64,000 bases of DNA, taken from assembly GCF_003795125.1 (NCBI RefSeq), contig NZ_CP027783.1:2265168-2329167 (forward strand), in the 5' to 3' direction. This document shows positions 28,137 to 37,699 of this stretch, piece by piece; the stretch's first letter is position 1, and every line of letters starts with the position of its first letter. Source of the stretch: Tetragenococcus osmophilus (lineage in GTDB: Bacteria > Bacillota > Bacilli > Lactobacillales > Enterococcaceae). A program made the translations under genes and the position numbers. The notes below the pieces were generated by a model that was not told the origin of the DNA, did not search any database, and saw only the letters and a program-made list of their open reading frames with translations.

Positions 28137-28586
28137 TTAATTTTGATTTAATTGCTCTTTCACGATCGCATTGACTTGTTTACCATCGGCTTTGCCTTTC
28201 ACTTTAGGCATCACCACACCCATAACTTTACCGAATTCTTGAGAAGAACTAGCTCCCGTTTGCTTAATGGCGTCATTAACAATTTCGCGGAGATCTTCTT
28301 GAGTTAATTGAGCAGGTAAATATTTTTCAACAACCGCAATCTCTTTTTCCGTTTTTTTAGCTAAATCGTCACGTCCATTTTCTTCAAATTCAGCTAAAGA
28401 ATCACGACGTTGTTTCATTTCACGTGACATAACTGTCATTTCTTCTTCCTCAGTTAAATCACGGCCAAGGTTGATCTTTTCGTTTTGCAACGATGCTTTG
28501 AGCATGCGAATGACTTGTAAAGACTCTTTATCCTTATTCTTCATAGCAGCTTTCATATCATCGTTCAACTTCGTAAGCAGTGTCAC
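28137..28586 (-). CDS. yqeY: GatB/YqeY domain protein
   Basis: 149 residues, the standard length. Features are LLTKLNDDMKAAMKNKDKESLQVIRMLKASLQN, EYLPAQLTQEDL and the C-terminal DFGKVMG-like GKVMGVVMPKVKGKADGKQVN, which matches the tail of GatB that contacts tRNA in the amidotransferase. It may bind tRNA; no catalysis is known. Co-transcribed with rpsU, as in most Firmicutes. Confidence 0.95.
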   Translation of the reverse strand: MTLLTKLNDDMKAAMKNKDKESLQVIRMLKASLQNEKINLGRDLTEEEEMTVMSREMKQRRDSLAEFEENGRDDLAKKTEKEIAVVEKYLPAQLTQEDLREIVNDAIKQTGASSSQEFGKVMGVVMPKVKGKADGKQVNAIVKEQLNQN

Positions 28587-28615
28587 ACTATCAGCTCCAC
28601 TTCTTCACAGATGAA

Positions 28616-28792
28616 TTAATATTTTTTGCGTTTTCTAGCTGCTTCGGATTTTTTCTTACGTTTCTCGCTTGGTTTTTCATAGAATTCACGTTTACGAGAT
28701 TCTTGTAATGTGCCTGCTTTTGAAACGGAACGTTTGAAGCGACGAAGAGCATCATCAAGAGATTCGTTGTTATGAACGACTGTTTTTGACAT
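28616..28792 (-). CDS. rpsU: 30S ribosomal protein S21
   Basis: 58 residues from ATG 28792 (GGAGGGAGGG site); an in-frame start at 28843 would add 17 residues foreign to the family. [21 protein letters not shown], then a long basic helix ending [15 protein letters not shown]. It sits near the anti-Shine-Dalgarno region of the 30S platform. First gene of rpsU-yqeY, with a consensus promoter. Confidence 0.97.
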   Translation of the reverse strand: MSKTVVHNNESLDDALRRFKRSVSKAGTLQESRKREFYEKPSEKRKKKSEAARKRKKY

Positions 28793-28876
28793 ATAATTCC
28801 CTCCCTCCGAGCTCAAGTAGTAACCGTTTTTGCTATGAACCAATAAAATGATTCCATAACATCACTGTCCAATAAA

Positions 28877-28905
28877 ATTATAGCTAAGACAATAAAATGT
28901 GTCAA
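28877..28905 (-). promoter_or_regulatory. Consensus sigma-A promoter of rpsU-yqeY
   Basis: Minus strand TTGACA (28905-28900), exactly 17 bp, TATAAT (28882-28877): all twelve bases match consensus, as expected for a ribosomal-protein operon. Confidence 0.92.
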
Positions 28906-29056
28906 GTTGTTTTCTCAAAAGGTCTAGCTATTTTTAACTACAAGGAACATTTTTTAGTATTAAATAGAAACAAACGTATCAATTGTCTTTTTTTATACTT
29001 TCCAGCATACTTAAAAAAAGACATAGCAGACGATTTTGACAAAGGAGTTGCCCACT

Positions 29057-29974
29057 ATGAAAAAAACAAAAAAGATTTTTTTAGTGTTATATTTCTCTAT
29101 ATTTTTATCTGGCTGTTCTTTGCCCGGCCTACCTTCAAATAAGGATGACGAAGTTATTTCTATTGCAGGCAGTACAACGACTGAATCGCAAATTTTAACT
29201 AGCTTGGTCAGCGGGATGATTGAACACTATACAGGAAAACCGACCAGTGAGGTGAATAATTTAGGTACTGCCCAAATTAGTCATAATGCTTTGGTTAACC
29301 AAGATGCTGACATCGCGGCTGCCAGATATACTGGCACCGATGTTACCACCATTTTACAAATGGATGCGATAAAAGATCCAAAAGAAGCCTTTGATGTTTC
29401 AAAAAATGAGCTTAAAGACCGCTACGACCAAGTTCGTTTTCCTTCTTATGGTTTTGATAATACTTTCGTTTTTTTAGTAAATCAGGATACAGCCAATAAA
29501 TACAATTTGGAAAAAGTCAGTGACCTAGAAGAGGTCTCCGATCAGTTAACCGTAGGATCTGACCGCCAATGGCTGTCACGTGAAGGCGACGGTTATCAAG
29601 GATTTATTCAAGAATATGGCTTTGAATTTGGCAGAATGTTGCCGATGCAAATTGGTTTAGTTTATGATGCAGTAGCTGCAAATAAAGTAGATGTTGTATT
29701 GGGCTATTCGACAGACGGTCGAGTTGCTAGTAATAATTTAGTCATGTTAGAAGATGATCGACAATTCTTTCCACCTTAGGACGCGACCATTATTGCAAAT
29801 CAAAGTCTCTTAGACCGCTATCCAGAATACCAAGAGATATTAAATAAATTAACGAATACAATTGATACGGAAACCATGCAAAAATTAAATTACCAAGCAG
29901 GTAACAATTTGGTTGAACCTTCTATTGTTGCCGAACAATTTTTAACAGAAAATAATTATTTTGAAGATAAATAA
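29057..29974 (+). pseudogene. OpuCC-like osmoprotectant-binding lipoprotein, one in-frame stop
   Basis: 305 codons from ATG 29057 (AAAGGAG 9 nt upstream). Lipoprotein signal with lipobox LSGC. The mature part matches quaternary-amine binding proteins of ABC importers: ISIAGSTTTESQIL, NNLGTAQISHNAL, AARYTGTD, FPSYGFDNTFVFLV, QIGLVYDAVAANKVDVVLGYSTDGR, then FFPPxDATII. Codon 241 (29777-29779) is TAG where this family usually has Tyr. The last 65 codons after it still read well (LLDRYPEYQEILNKL ... EPSIVAEQFL), so the mutation is recent or bypassed. No ATPase or permease genes are nearby, although such proteins are normally encoded with them. Confidence 0.85.
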
Positions 29975-29975
29975 A

Positions 29976-30014
29976 AAACTTCAAGCATTGGTCTAGAAAC
30001 AATGCTTGAAGTTT
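29976..30014. terminator. Bidirectional terminator between opuCC-like gene and zur
   Basis: Perfect 15-bp stem AAACTTCAAGCATTG (29976-29990) with 30000-30014, 9-nt loop, between two convergent genes. Confidence 0.88.
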
Positions 30015-30019
30015 CGTTT

Positions 30020-30460
30020 TTAAGCCACATTTTGACAATCTTCACAGTGACCATAAATTTCAAAACGATGATCTTCAATACTACATCCCGGAAGTTGCTC
30101 TTGGAAAAACTCCATAGGGCAAGTGGTGATTTCCTTTGTTTTACCACATACCGAACAAATAAAGTGATGATGGTGATGATTGGCTCCTTGAATTGAGCAA
30201 TTAAAGCGAAACTTCATTTCTCCTTCTAATTCTGTATCTTCTAAAATCCCGATTGTCGCAAAGTCGCGAAGATTACGGTAAATGGTATCATAACTAATTC
30301 CAGCGTATTTTTGAGTTAAAAAATCATGTAATTCTTTTGCAGCTACGTAACGATTCGCTTTGGCTAAATAAGAAATAATGGTTTCTCTTTTTTTAGTATA
30401 TTTATACCCATAATCTTTCAATTGTTGCATCGCTTCTTTAATCGCTACTTGATTTTCCAT
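30020..30460 (-). CDS. zur: Fur-family metalloregulator, probably Zur
   Basis: About 146 residues from ATG 30460 (GGAGG 8 nt upstream; an in-frame TTG at 30475 overlaps that site). The winged helix is KRETIISYLAKANRYVAAKELHDFL...GISYDTIYRNLRDF. The dimer domain has NHHHHHFICSVCGK and GHCEDC, giving the two CxxC pairs of the structural zinc site plus the His-rich regulatory site. A Zur-box-like sequence covers its own translation start region, which favours Zur over Fur; the protein sequence alone does not settle this. Confidence 0.85.
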   Translation of the reverse strand: MENQVAIKEAMQQLKDYGYKYTKKRETIISYLAKANRYVAAKELHDFLTQKYAGISYDTIYRNLRDFATIGILEDTELEGEMKFRFNCSIQGANHHHHHFICSVCGKTKEITTCPMEFFQEQLPGCSIEDHRFEIYGHCEDCQNVA

Positions 30461-30473
30461 CTCATTTTCCTCC

Positions 30474-30494
30474 AAACCAAAATCATTACGATTT
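30474..30494 (-). promoter_or_regulatory. Candidate Zur box upstream of zur
   Basis: The minus-strand 21-mer begins AAATCGTAAT and ends with a weaker inverse half. It matches the Firmicutes Zur consensus (AAATCGTAAT-N-ATTACGATTT) at 17 of 20 defined positions by my alignment. It lies between zur and the divergent PPDK regulator gene. Confidence 0.55.
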
Positions 30495-30551
30495 CATTTT
30501 TATATATATGTTATAATAATGATATCTAAAATGCAAGTAAGGAGTCATATT

Positions 30552-31418
30552 ATGCCAGAAGAAGAAAACAATAAGACAAATGCCGTGATATTCGTCATTT
30601 CCGATTCAGCTGGAGAAACTGCTTCAAAGTTAGCCCAAGCTACTATGGCGCAATATCCTTCAGTCGAATTCACTTTATTTCGACGCACGTTTATTACAAC
30701 AGATGAATCATTGTTCAAAGCCTTAAAAGATGCCAAAAAATATGATGCGATTATATTACACACTTTGATTAATAAACATTTAGTAGAAATTGCAGATCAA
30801 TTTTGCCAAGAGAACGATCTCTATCAATTTGACGTTTTAACTCCTCCTGTCTCAGAGGTCACAAAAAGAACCGGCGTAGAACCTTTAGATGAACCAGGAG
30901 CTATGCATCATCTAGATAAGAATTATTTTAGACGAATTAAAGCAATGGAATTTGCCGTGAAATATGATGATGGCAAAGATCCGCGCGGCTTTTTAGAGGC
31001 CGATGTGATATTACTAGGAGTTTCACGAACTTCTAAAACACCTTTAAGTTTATTTTTAGCAAACAAAAACCTAAAGGTCGCCAATCTCCCAGTGGTTCCT
31101 CAAGCACATATTCCTAAACAAATTTGGGAAGTTGACCCAAGTAAAGTTGTTGGGCTAACAAATGATCCTGAAGTGCTAAATACTATCCGTAAAGAACGCA
31201 TGGTCGCTTATGGGCTAAATCCTGACACTGCTTATTCAGATATTGACAAAATAAAAGAAGAATTGGCTTTTGCTAAAGATCTTTATGAAAAAATCGGATG
31301 TATTATTATTAACGTTGCTTCTTTATCCATTGAAGAAACAGCATCTATGATTATGAATGAACTAAATTTAGAAGATCACGGCTATTACGGATCTGAAGAA
31401 GAAATTGATGAAATTTAA
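30552..31418 (+). CDS. Pyruvate,phosphate dikinase regulatory protein (DUF299, YqfL-like)
   Basis: 288 residues from ATG 30552, with AAGGAG 7 nt upstream; an in-frame ATG at 30519 would be unsupported. The P-loop GVSRTSKT (156-163), AVIFVISDSAGETASKLA at the start and NVASLSIEETASMI near the end are typical. The family phosphorylates and dephosphorylates PPDK (or PEP synthase), using ADP as donor; some Bacillus members influence CcpN. No ppdK gene is in the window. A TATAAT at 30512-30517 is its probable -10. Confidence 0.92.
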   Translation: MPEEENNKTNAVIFVISDSAGETASKLAQATMAQYPSVEFTLFRRTFITTDESLFKALKDAKKYDAIILHTLINKHLVEIADQFCQENDLYQFDVLTPPVSEVTKRTGVEPLDEPGAMHHLDKNYFRRIKAMEFAVKYDDGKDPRGFLEADVILLGVSRTSKTPLSLFLANKNLKVANLPVVPQAHIPKQIWEVDPSKVVGLTNDPEVLNTIRKERMVAYGLNPDTAYSDIDKIKEELAFAKDLYEKIGCIIINVASLSIEETASMIMNELNLEDHGYYGSEEEIDEI

Positions 31419-31454
31419 AAAAGGGATTTGGCTTATTAGTCAAATCCCTTTTTT
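31417..31454. terminator. Bidirectional terminator between the PPDK regulator gene and thrB
   Basis: AAAAAAGGGATTTG (31417-31430) pairs perfectly with 31441-31454 across a 10-nt loop. Confidence 0.9.
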
Positions 31455-32330
31455 TTAAAACACTTGAACGCCTTCACGATCGTGAGACAATTGTTCAATG
31501 TGCGCTGTACCATCCATTTTTTCTAACTCAGATGTAATAAAATCTGCCTTTTCTTCACTTGTTAAAATCAAAACAGTAGGTCCGGCACCACTAAGAAAAG
31601 CGCCATAGCCCCCATTTCGTTTTACGATTTTTCGAATGGTTGCTAGATGCGGAACGAATTTTTCCCGATAAGCTTCATGCCAACGATCTTCTTCCATCAT
31701 CTTTCCTGCAAGGACTAAATCGCCATTTAATACAGCTGCAATCATAACATTCGCAATAGAACTGGCTTTAACAGCTTCCGCATAAGAAAGTGTCTCAGGT
31801 AAGACGCTGCGACTTTCTTTTGTCAACACTTGAGAGTTTGGTATATAGGCGATAATCCGACATTCAGGAAAGTAGTGTTTGACATAGTGAATGGTCGGTT
31901 TATCTTGGTTGAAAAAATAACTCGCCACTACAAAATCACCACAAATTGCTGGAGCACAATTATCAGGATGGCCTTCAATCGAAGTAGCAATTTCGATTTT
32001 TTGTCTTTCTGTTAAATTTAAATTTTCCAAACGGTTAGCTAATTCAATCCCTGCAACAATCACTGAAGAACTACTGCCTACACCACTTGCGATCGGAATA
32101 GTAGAACTCATCTTTATATGGTAAGGCTTTATCGCAGGCGCCACCTTTTGCGCTGTTTGAACGAGTAAATTTTGCTCGTCTTTCGGAATGTTTTCACCTA
32201 GTTCATGATCTATGGTCCACTTTGTATCCTCATCTATCACTTCAATTGTTAAATAGCTAGATAAAGCAAGGCCACAAGAATCAAAACCAGGACCTAGATT
32301 GGCGCTTGTCGCTGGCACACGAATTTTCAT
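31455..32330 (-). CDS. thrB: Homoserine kinase
   Basis: 291 residues. GHMP kinase fold: VPATSANLGPGFDSCGLAL at the N terminus, the ATP loop PIASGVGSSSS (79-89), and GGYGAFLSGAGPTVLIL near the end. It phosphorylates homoserine on the way to threonine. ATG 32330 follows the hom stop by 3 nt, so the two form an operon. The usual thrC partner is not between or after them in this window. Confidence 0.96.
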   Translation of the reverse strand: MKIRVPATSANLGPGFDSCGLALSSYLTIEVIDEDTKWTIDHELGENIPKDEQNLLVQTAQKVAPAIKPYHIKMSSTIPIASGVGSSSSVIVAGIELANRLENLNLTERQKIEIATSIEGHPDNCAPAICGDFVVASYFFNQDKPTIHYVKHYFPECRIIAYIPNSQVLTKESRSVLPETLSYAEAVKASSIANVMIAAVLNGDLVLAGKMMEEDRWHEAYREKFVPHLATIRKIVKRNGGYGAFLSGAGPTVLILTSEEKADFITSELEKMDGTAHIEQLSHDREGVQVF

Positions 32331-32333
32331 TTC

Positions 32334-33590
32334 CTAATCCTCCCAAATACTTAATATTTGTTTGATGTTGCTAACTTGTTTGACTTGTCCTTTTAATGAT
32401 TTTTTTTCTGTTTCACTTAATCTTTCGGTAATAAAAGCTACTTCATCATTTTCTATTCCTTGTTGTATCATCAAAGGGTTTACTTGATGTTTTACTAGGA
32501 AATCTTTTATATCGACTTTGCAATTTGTAAGGACAAAATAATTGAGCGTAGGCCCTTTTCTTATCAGTTCTCCTTGAGGTAAATCTGAAGAGCACATTTG
32601 TAATGCTGGATCGTTACTCTCTTTACTTTGAGCAATTCGCAATATATCTGTAAGTACACTTGCTGCAGTGGGCGATGCCCCAGCGCCAGGCCCATAAAAC
32701 ATTGAACTTCCGATAAATTTACTTTCGACAAATACACCGTTCATTTCATTTTTTACTAGTGCTATAGGATGCTCTTGAGAAATGAGAACCGGAGTTACCG
32801 ACGCATGAATTTTTTCTGCTTTTTTTTCAGCTTGCGCTAATAACTTAATCTGATAACCAAAATTCTGAGCATAGGTAATATCACTTTGGGTTATTTCGCG
32901 TATGCCTTGCATTTCGATGTCATTTAGCGACAAATTTTTCCCTAGAGCTAACCGGACTAAAATCATTAATTTATACACCGCATCCCAGCCATCGACGTCA
33001 TTTGTAGGATCTGATTCCGCAAAACCTGCCGCTTGTGCAGTTTCCAAAGCTTCATCATAAGAAATCTCTTTTTCAGCCATTTGAGTTAACATAAAATTGC
33101 TTGTGCCATTTAAGATCCCTTGTATCCCTGTAATTTCATCTGCGATAAAATTGGTATTTAAATTTTGTAAAATAGGAATACCACCAGCAACACTCGCTTC
33201 ATAAAGCAAAGAAACATCATTGTCTTTAGCAATTGCTGTGAGTTCATTGCCGAATTGAGCGATTAAATCCTTATTTGCAGTAACAACATGTTTTTTTTGT
33301 TGTAAGGCTTGAGTGATCCATCTTTTAGCATCACTTGTGCCTCCGATCAATTCTACAACGATATCAATTGTAGGATCCTCCAAAATTTCATTCATTTCAG
33401 TGGTAAAAGCTAGTTGATACTTTTCAGCCTGCGCTCTTCTTTTTTCTTTAGAACGAACCATTACTTTCGTTATTGAAAGACGCATCCCTGTCTGTTGCCT
33501 GGTCTTGTCTTTAGCCATGGCTAAGTTTTCAATAAGGCCGCTAGCCACTACGCCTAAACCTAAAACAGCAATATTTACTTCTTTTTCCAT
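32334..33590 (-). CDS. hom: Homoserine dehydrogenase
   Basis: About 418 residues from ATG 33590 (AGGAG upstream; an in-frame start at 33641 is unsupported). NAD(P) loop AVLGLGVVASG, catalytic-domain motifs VTANKDLIAQFG, YEASVAGGIPI, LNGTSNFMLTQM and GFAESDPTNDVDGWDA, followed by a C-terminal ACT domain. It reduces aspartate semialdehyde to homoserine for threonine and methionine. A 240-bp hairpin array lies immediately upstream. Confidence 0.96.
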   Translation of the reverse strand: MEKEVNIAVLGLGVVASGLIENLAMAKDKTRQQTGMRLSITKVMVRSKEKRRAQAEKYQLAFTTEMNEILEDPTIDIVVELIGGTSDAKRWITQALQQKKHVVTANKDLIAQFGNELTAIAKDNDVSLLYEASVAGGIPILQNLNTNFIADEITGIQGILNGTSNFMLTQMAEKEISYDEALETAQAAGFAESDPTNDVDGWDAVYKLMILVRLALGKNLSLNDIEMQGIREITQSDITYAQNFGYQIKLLAQAEKKAEKIHASVTPVLISQEHPIALVKNEMNGVFVESKFIGSSMFYGPGAGASPTAASVLTDILRIAQSKESNDPALQMCSSDLPQGELIRKGPTLNYFVLTNCKVDIKDFLVKHQVNPLMIQQGIENDEVAFITERLSETEKKSLKGQVKQVSNIKQILSIWED

Positions 33591-33620
33591 ACCTGCTCCT
33601 TTAAATGTCACTGAATCATA

Positions 33621-33865
33621 AAACTTATGTCCTAGAGTCAAAAATAGAACATAAGTTTAGCAATTTGATGTACTGAATAGTATTTCAGAACATAACTTTA
33701 CTTTACCTATGTCCTGAAACTAACTTAATTCATAAATATAGCCAAAACTTATGTCCTGAAGTTTAATTCAGAACATAAGTAGACTTGATCTATGTCCTGA
33801 GCTTTATTTCAGGTCATAAGTTTGCCTAAGTTATGTACTATAAAATAAAATAAAACATAACTATC
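33621..33865. repeat. Hairpin array 2: six tandem 41-42-bp units upstream of hom
   Basis: An ATGT core recurs at 33627, 33668, 33709, 33751, 33792 and 33833, spacing 41, 41, 42, 41, 41 bp. Most units read TTATGTCCTGAA, a short loop, then TTCAGAACATAA, so each folds into a stem-loop. The first unit has a 10-bp perfect stem (AAACTTATGT), the fourth a 14-bp stem with one G-T pair, and the third is degraded. Sequence is unrelated to array 1 but the period is the same. The 33866-33954 stretch to the next terminator is plain AT-rich sequence. Confidence 0.88.
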
Positions 33866-33954
33866 GAGTTTTTTTGTTCTAATTATCATCCAGTCGTTTT
33901 CTAGAGTCGTTTTCTTCTTATTTACTTGTATAAGCATAACAAAATTCCTCTTAG

Positions 33955-33986
33955 AAAAAAAGAACTTTCTGCTTGAAAGTCCCTTT
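33955..33986 (-). terminator. Terminator of the CzrA-like gene
   Basis: Minus-strand GGGACTTTC pairs with GAAAGTTCT (two G-T pairs) across AAGCA and is followed by seven Ts. Confidence 0.75.
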
Positions 33987-34280
33987 TTAATGGTGCTGAA
34001 TGTGTTTAAATGTTTGTTCTAAAATATCCAAAACATGGGCATCATCTACAGTGTATAAGATGGCTTTTCCTTGTCTTCTAGTTTTTACTACACGATTATC
34101 GCGCAGCAATCTCAATTGATGAGAAACAGCTGATTGTTCCATACCTACTTCATTGGCAATCGTTGTTACATTTTTTTCACCTGCTTTTACAGCTAGTACA
34201 ATCTTTAAACGGGTCACATCGCTTAGTACTTTAAAAATCTGACTAACACGATCAATATCTTGAACAGATACGTTATCCAT
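33987..34280 (-). CDS. ArsR/SmtB-family metal-sensing repressor (CzrA-like)
   Basis: 97 residues. The winged helix is SDVTRLKIVLAVKAGEKNVTTIANEVGMEQSAVSHQLRLLRD. The last helix carries D80, H82, H93 and H96 (DxHV...FKHIQHH), the alpha-5 zinc/cobalt ligand set of CzrA-type sensors. There is no Cys, so it is not an arsenic sensor of the ArsR type. No efflux pump gene is adjacent, so its target lies elsewhere or is only its own gene. ATG 34280 has AAAGGAGG upstream. Confidence 0.9.
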   Translation of the reverse strand: MDNVSVQDIDRVSQIFKVLSDVTRLKIVLAVKAGEKNVTTIANEVGMEQSAVSHQLRLLRDNRVVKTRRQGKAILYTVDDAHVLDILEQTFKHIQHH

Positions 34281-34297
34281 AGCGGCCTCCTTTTGTG

Positions 34298-34313
34298 TTT
34301 TTCAAGTGAAAAA
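34298..34313. promoter_or_regulatory. Candidate operator of the CzrA-like repressor
   Basis: TTTTTCA-AG-TGAAAAA, a perfect 7-2-7 palindrome, 18 bp upstream of the repressor start codon. Position and symmetry suit an ArsR-family operator; no second copy was seen nearby. Confidence 0.4.
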
Positions 34314-34349
34314 TCTAGGACAAAAATCATTACGATCCTTGTCCTAGAT
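34313..34349 (-). terminator. pgcA terminator
   Basis: Stem ATCTAGGACAA with TTGTCCTAGAT around a 15-nt loop, then TTTTT on the minus strand, 45 bp after the pgcA stop. Confidence 0.8.
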
Positions 34350-34393
34350 CATTTTATTCTCTAATTCTAGCAAGAAACAATCCTATTGTACAA

Positions 34394-36121
34394 CTAATTA
34401 TTAGTAATTTCATTGATCGCTGCTTGCAATAATTCAATTTTTTGTTGTGCTCGTTCATCAGAATCTGCTTTCACACCAATATAAAACTTAATTTTAGGTT
34501 CCGTTCCTGAAGGTCGGATAGCAAGCCAACTTTCATCTTCTAAAGTATATTTCAAAACATCCGCTGAAGGTGTTGTCATTTTTTCTGTTTCTCCAGTGGC
34601 ATTTTTTCGGATTTGTTGTTTGAAATCTTCGGTTTGAACAACTTTAATCCCCGCAAATTCAGCAGGCGTTTGTTCTCTGAAAGACTTCATTAAGGCGGTA
34701 ATTTTAGCAGAACCTTCTTGACCGCTCATTGTCAATGAGATCGTTTTTTCTGCATAGTGGCCATATTCGGCAAAAATTTCTTGCAAGGCATCATATAATG
34801 TTTTTCCTTCTTTTTTATAAGCCGCGGCAACTTCTGCTAATAAAACAAGAGCTTGCAAGGCATCTTTGTCACGTACAAAAGGCTGTACTAAAAATCCATA
34901 ACTTTCTTCAAAACCAAAAATAAAGGTACGACTATGATTGAATTCAAATTCTTTGATTTTTTCAGCAATAAATTTAAATCCCGTCAAGACATTAACCATC
35001 GGCACTTGGTAACTTTGAGCAATCGCTGTAGCTAGCTCACTAGAAACAATTGATTTCAAAATCACTGCATCTTCCGGCAAGGTATCAGTCTTTTTCCGAG
35101 CTTCTAAAATATAACGAATGAGTAGTGCTCCGATTTGGTTTCCGCTTAATACTTTGTATTCTCCATCAGGCATGCGTACTGCTGCTCCAAGTCGATCCGC
35201 ATCAGGGTCAGTCGCAATCAGTAAATCAGCATTTTCTTTTTTCCCTAAACGTATCGAATATTCAAATGCGGAAGATTCTTCTGGATTTGGTGATTTTACA
35301 GTGGAAAAATCTGGATCCGCTTTTGCTTGTTCTGGTTCTATAATAAATTCTTTGAAACCAGCTTGTCTAAGCGCTCTTTCTCCCAACATTTTCCCCGTGC
35401 CATGTAGCGGCGTATAAACTAATTTTAACTGATCGCCCATTTGATCAATAACTTCTTGATCGATCGTTACCTTATTTAATTCTGCTAGATAAGCTTGATC
35501 AACTTCTTCTCCGATCATGGTAAGAAGACCTTCATCTTGAGCAGTATTTTCTGAGGTAACAGCTACAGTTAGCGGATTTTTCACTTCTCTTATCAAAGCT
35601 GTAACCAGATCAGCGTCAGCTGGCGGCATTTGCCCACCATCTTCCCCATAAACTTTATAACCGTTATACTCTGGCGGATTATGCGAAGCCGTAATCATAA
35701 TCCCCGTATAAGTCCCTAAATGACGAACCGCAAAAGACAATTCCGGTGTAGGACGCAGACTTTCAAAAACATAAGAAGGAATATTATTATAAGCTAAAGT
35801 TTTAGCTGCTTCCAGTGCGAAGGTTTGCGAAAAATATCTAGAATCATACGCAATCGCTACCCCTCTTTTAGCCGCATCAAAACCTTGCTTTATCATAAAT
35901 TGTGCCAGTCCTTGCGTTGCCTGTCTAACTGTATAAATATTCATACGATTAATTCCTGGGCCTAAAATACCACGCATTCCAGCTGTACCAAATTCAAGGG
36001 GCGCATAAAAGGCGTCTTCAAGTTCTTCTTCATTTCCCTTTAGTTCATCCAATTGTTGTTTTAGATGTTCGTCCAGCGTATCTTCATTTGCCCATTGTTC
36101 ATAAATTTCTTTCCAGGACAT
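34394..36121 (-). CDS. pgcA: Alpha-phosphoglucomutase / phosphomannomutase family
   Basis: 575 residues, typical for the Firmicutes PgcA type. The phosphoserine is S146 in TASHNPPEYNGYK, the metal loop is TDPDADRLG near 304, the sugar-binding loop is GFEESYGFL, and the phosphate-binding loop RPSGTEPKIKFY is near the C terminus. It interconverts glucose-1- and glucose-6-phosphate for UDP-glucose, lipoteichoic-acid anchor and exopolysaccharide synthesis. Confidence 0.95.
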   Translation of the reverse strand: MSWKEIYEQWANEDTLDEHLKQQLDELKGNEEELEDAFYAPLEFGTAGMRGILGPGINRMNIYTVRQATQGLAQFMIKQGFDAAKRGVAIAYDSRYFSQTFALEAAKTLAYNNIPSYVFESLRPTPELSFAVRHLGTYTGIMITASHNPPEYNGYKVYGEDGGQMPPADADLVTALIREVKNPLTVAVTSENTAQDEGLLTMIGEEVDQAYLAELNKVTIDQEVIDQMGDQLKLVYTPLHGTGKMLGERALRQAGFKEFIIEPEQAKADPDFSTVKSPNPEESSAFEYSIRLGKKENADLLIATDPDADRLGAAVRMPDGEYKVLSGNQIGALLIRYILEARKKTDTLPEDAVILKSIVSSELATAIAQSYQVPMVNVLTGFKFIAEKIKEFEFNHSRTFIFGFEESYGFLVQPFVRDKDALQALVLLAEVAAAYKKEGKTLYDALQEIFAEYGHYAEKTISLTMSGQEGSAKITALMKSFREQTPAEFAGIKVVQTEDFKQQIRKNATGETEKMTTPSADVLKYTLEDESWLAIRPSGTEPKIKFYIGVKADSDERAQQKIELLQAAINEITNN

Positions 36122-36193
36122 AATAAAACCACCTCTTTATTAATTTTCTCAATTTTATTATACCATAATCGACTTATTATCAGACAATATGTG

Positions 36194-36238
36194 AAAAAAA
36201 GTATCGCTATAAGTATAAAAACTTACAGCGACACTTTT

Positions 36239-36240
<2 letters not shown>
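36194..36240 (-). terminator. Terminator of the GH1 operon
   Basis: Minus-strand AAAAAAGTGTCGCTGTAAG pairs with CTTATAGCGATACTTTTTT (three wobble or mismatch positions) across 8 nt; T-run follows. Confidence 0.85.
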
Positions 36241-37693
<1,453 letters not shown>

Positions 37694-37699
37694 TTATTT

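Noticed and set aside
28897..29142. 81-codon ORF upstream of and overlapping the OpuCC-like gene
   Set aside because: It overlaps the consensus rpsU promoter and the signal peptide of the real gene in another frame, with no ribosome site.
33600..33870. CRISPR-like array
   Set aside because: Units have no unique spacers; the whole 41-bp unit is repeated and forms a hairpin. No cas genes are in the window.
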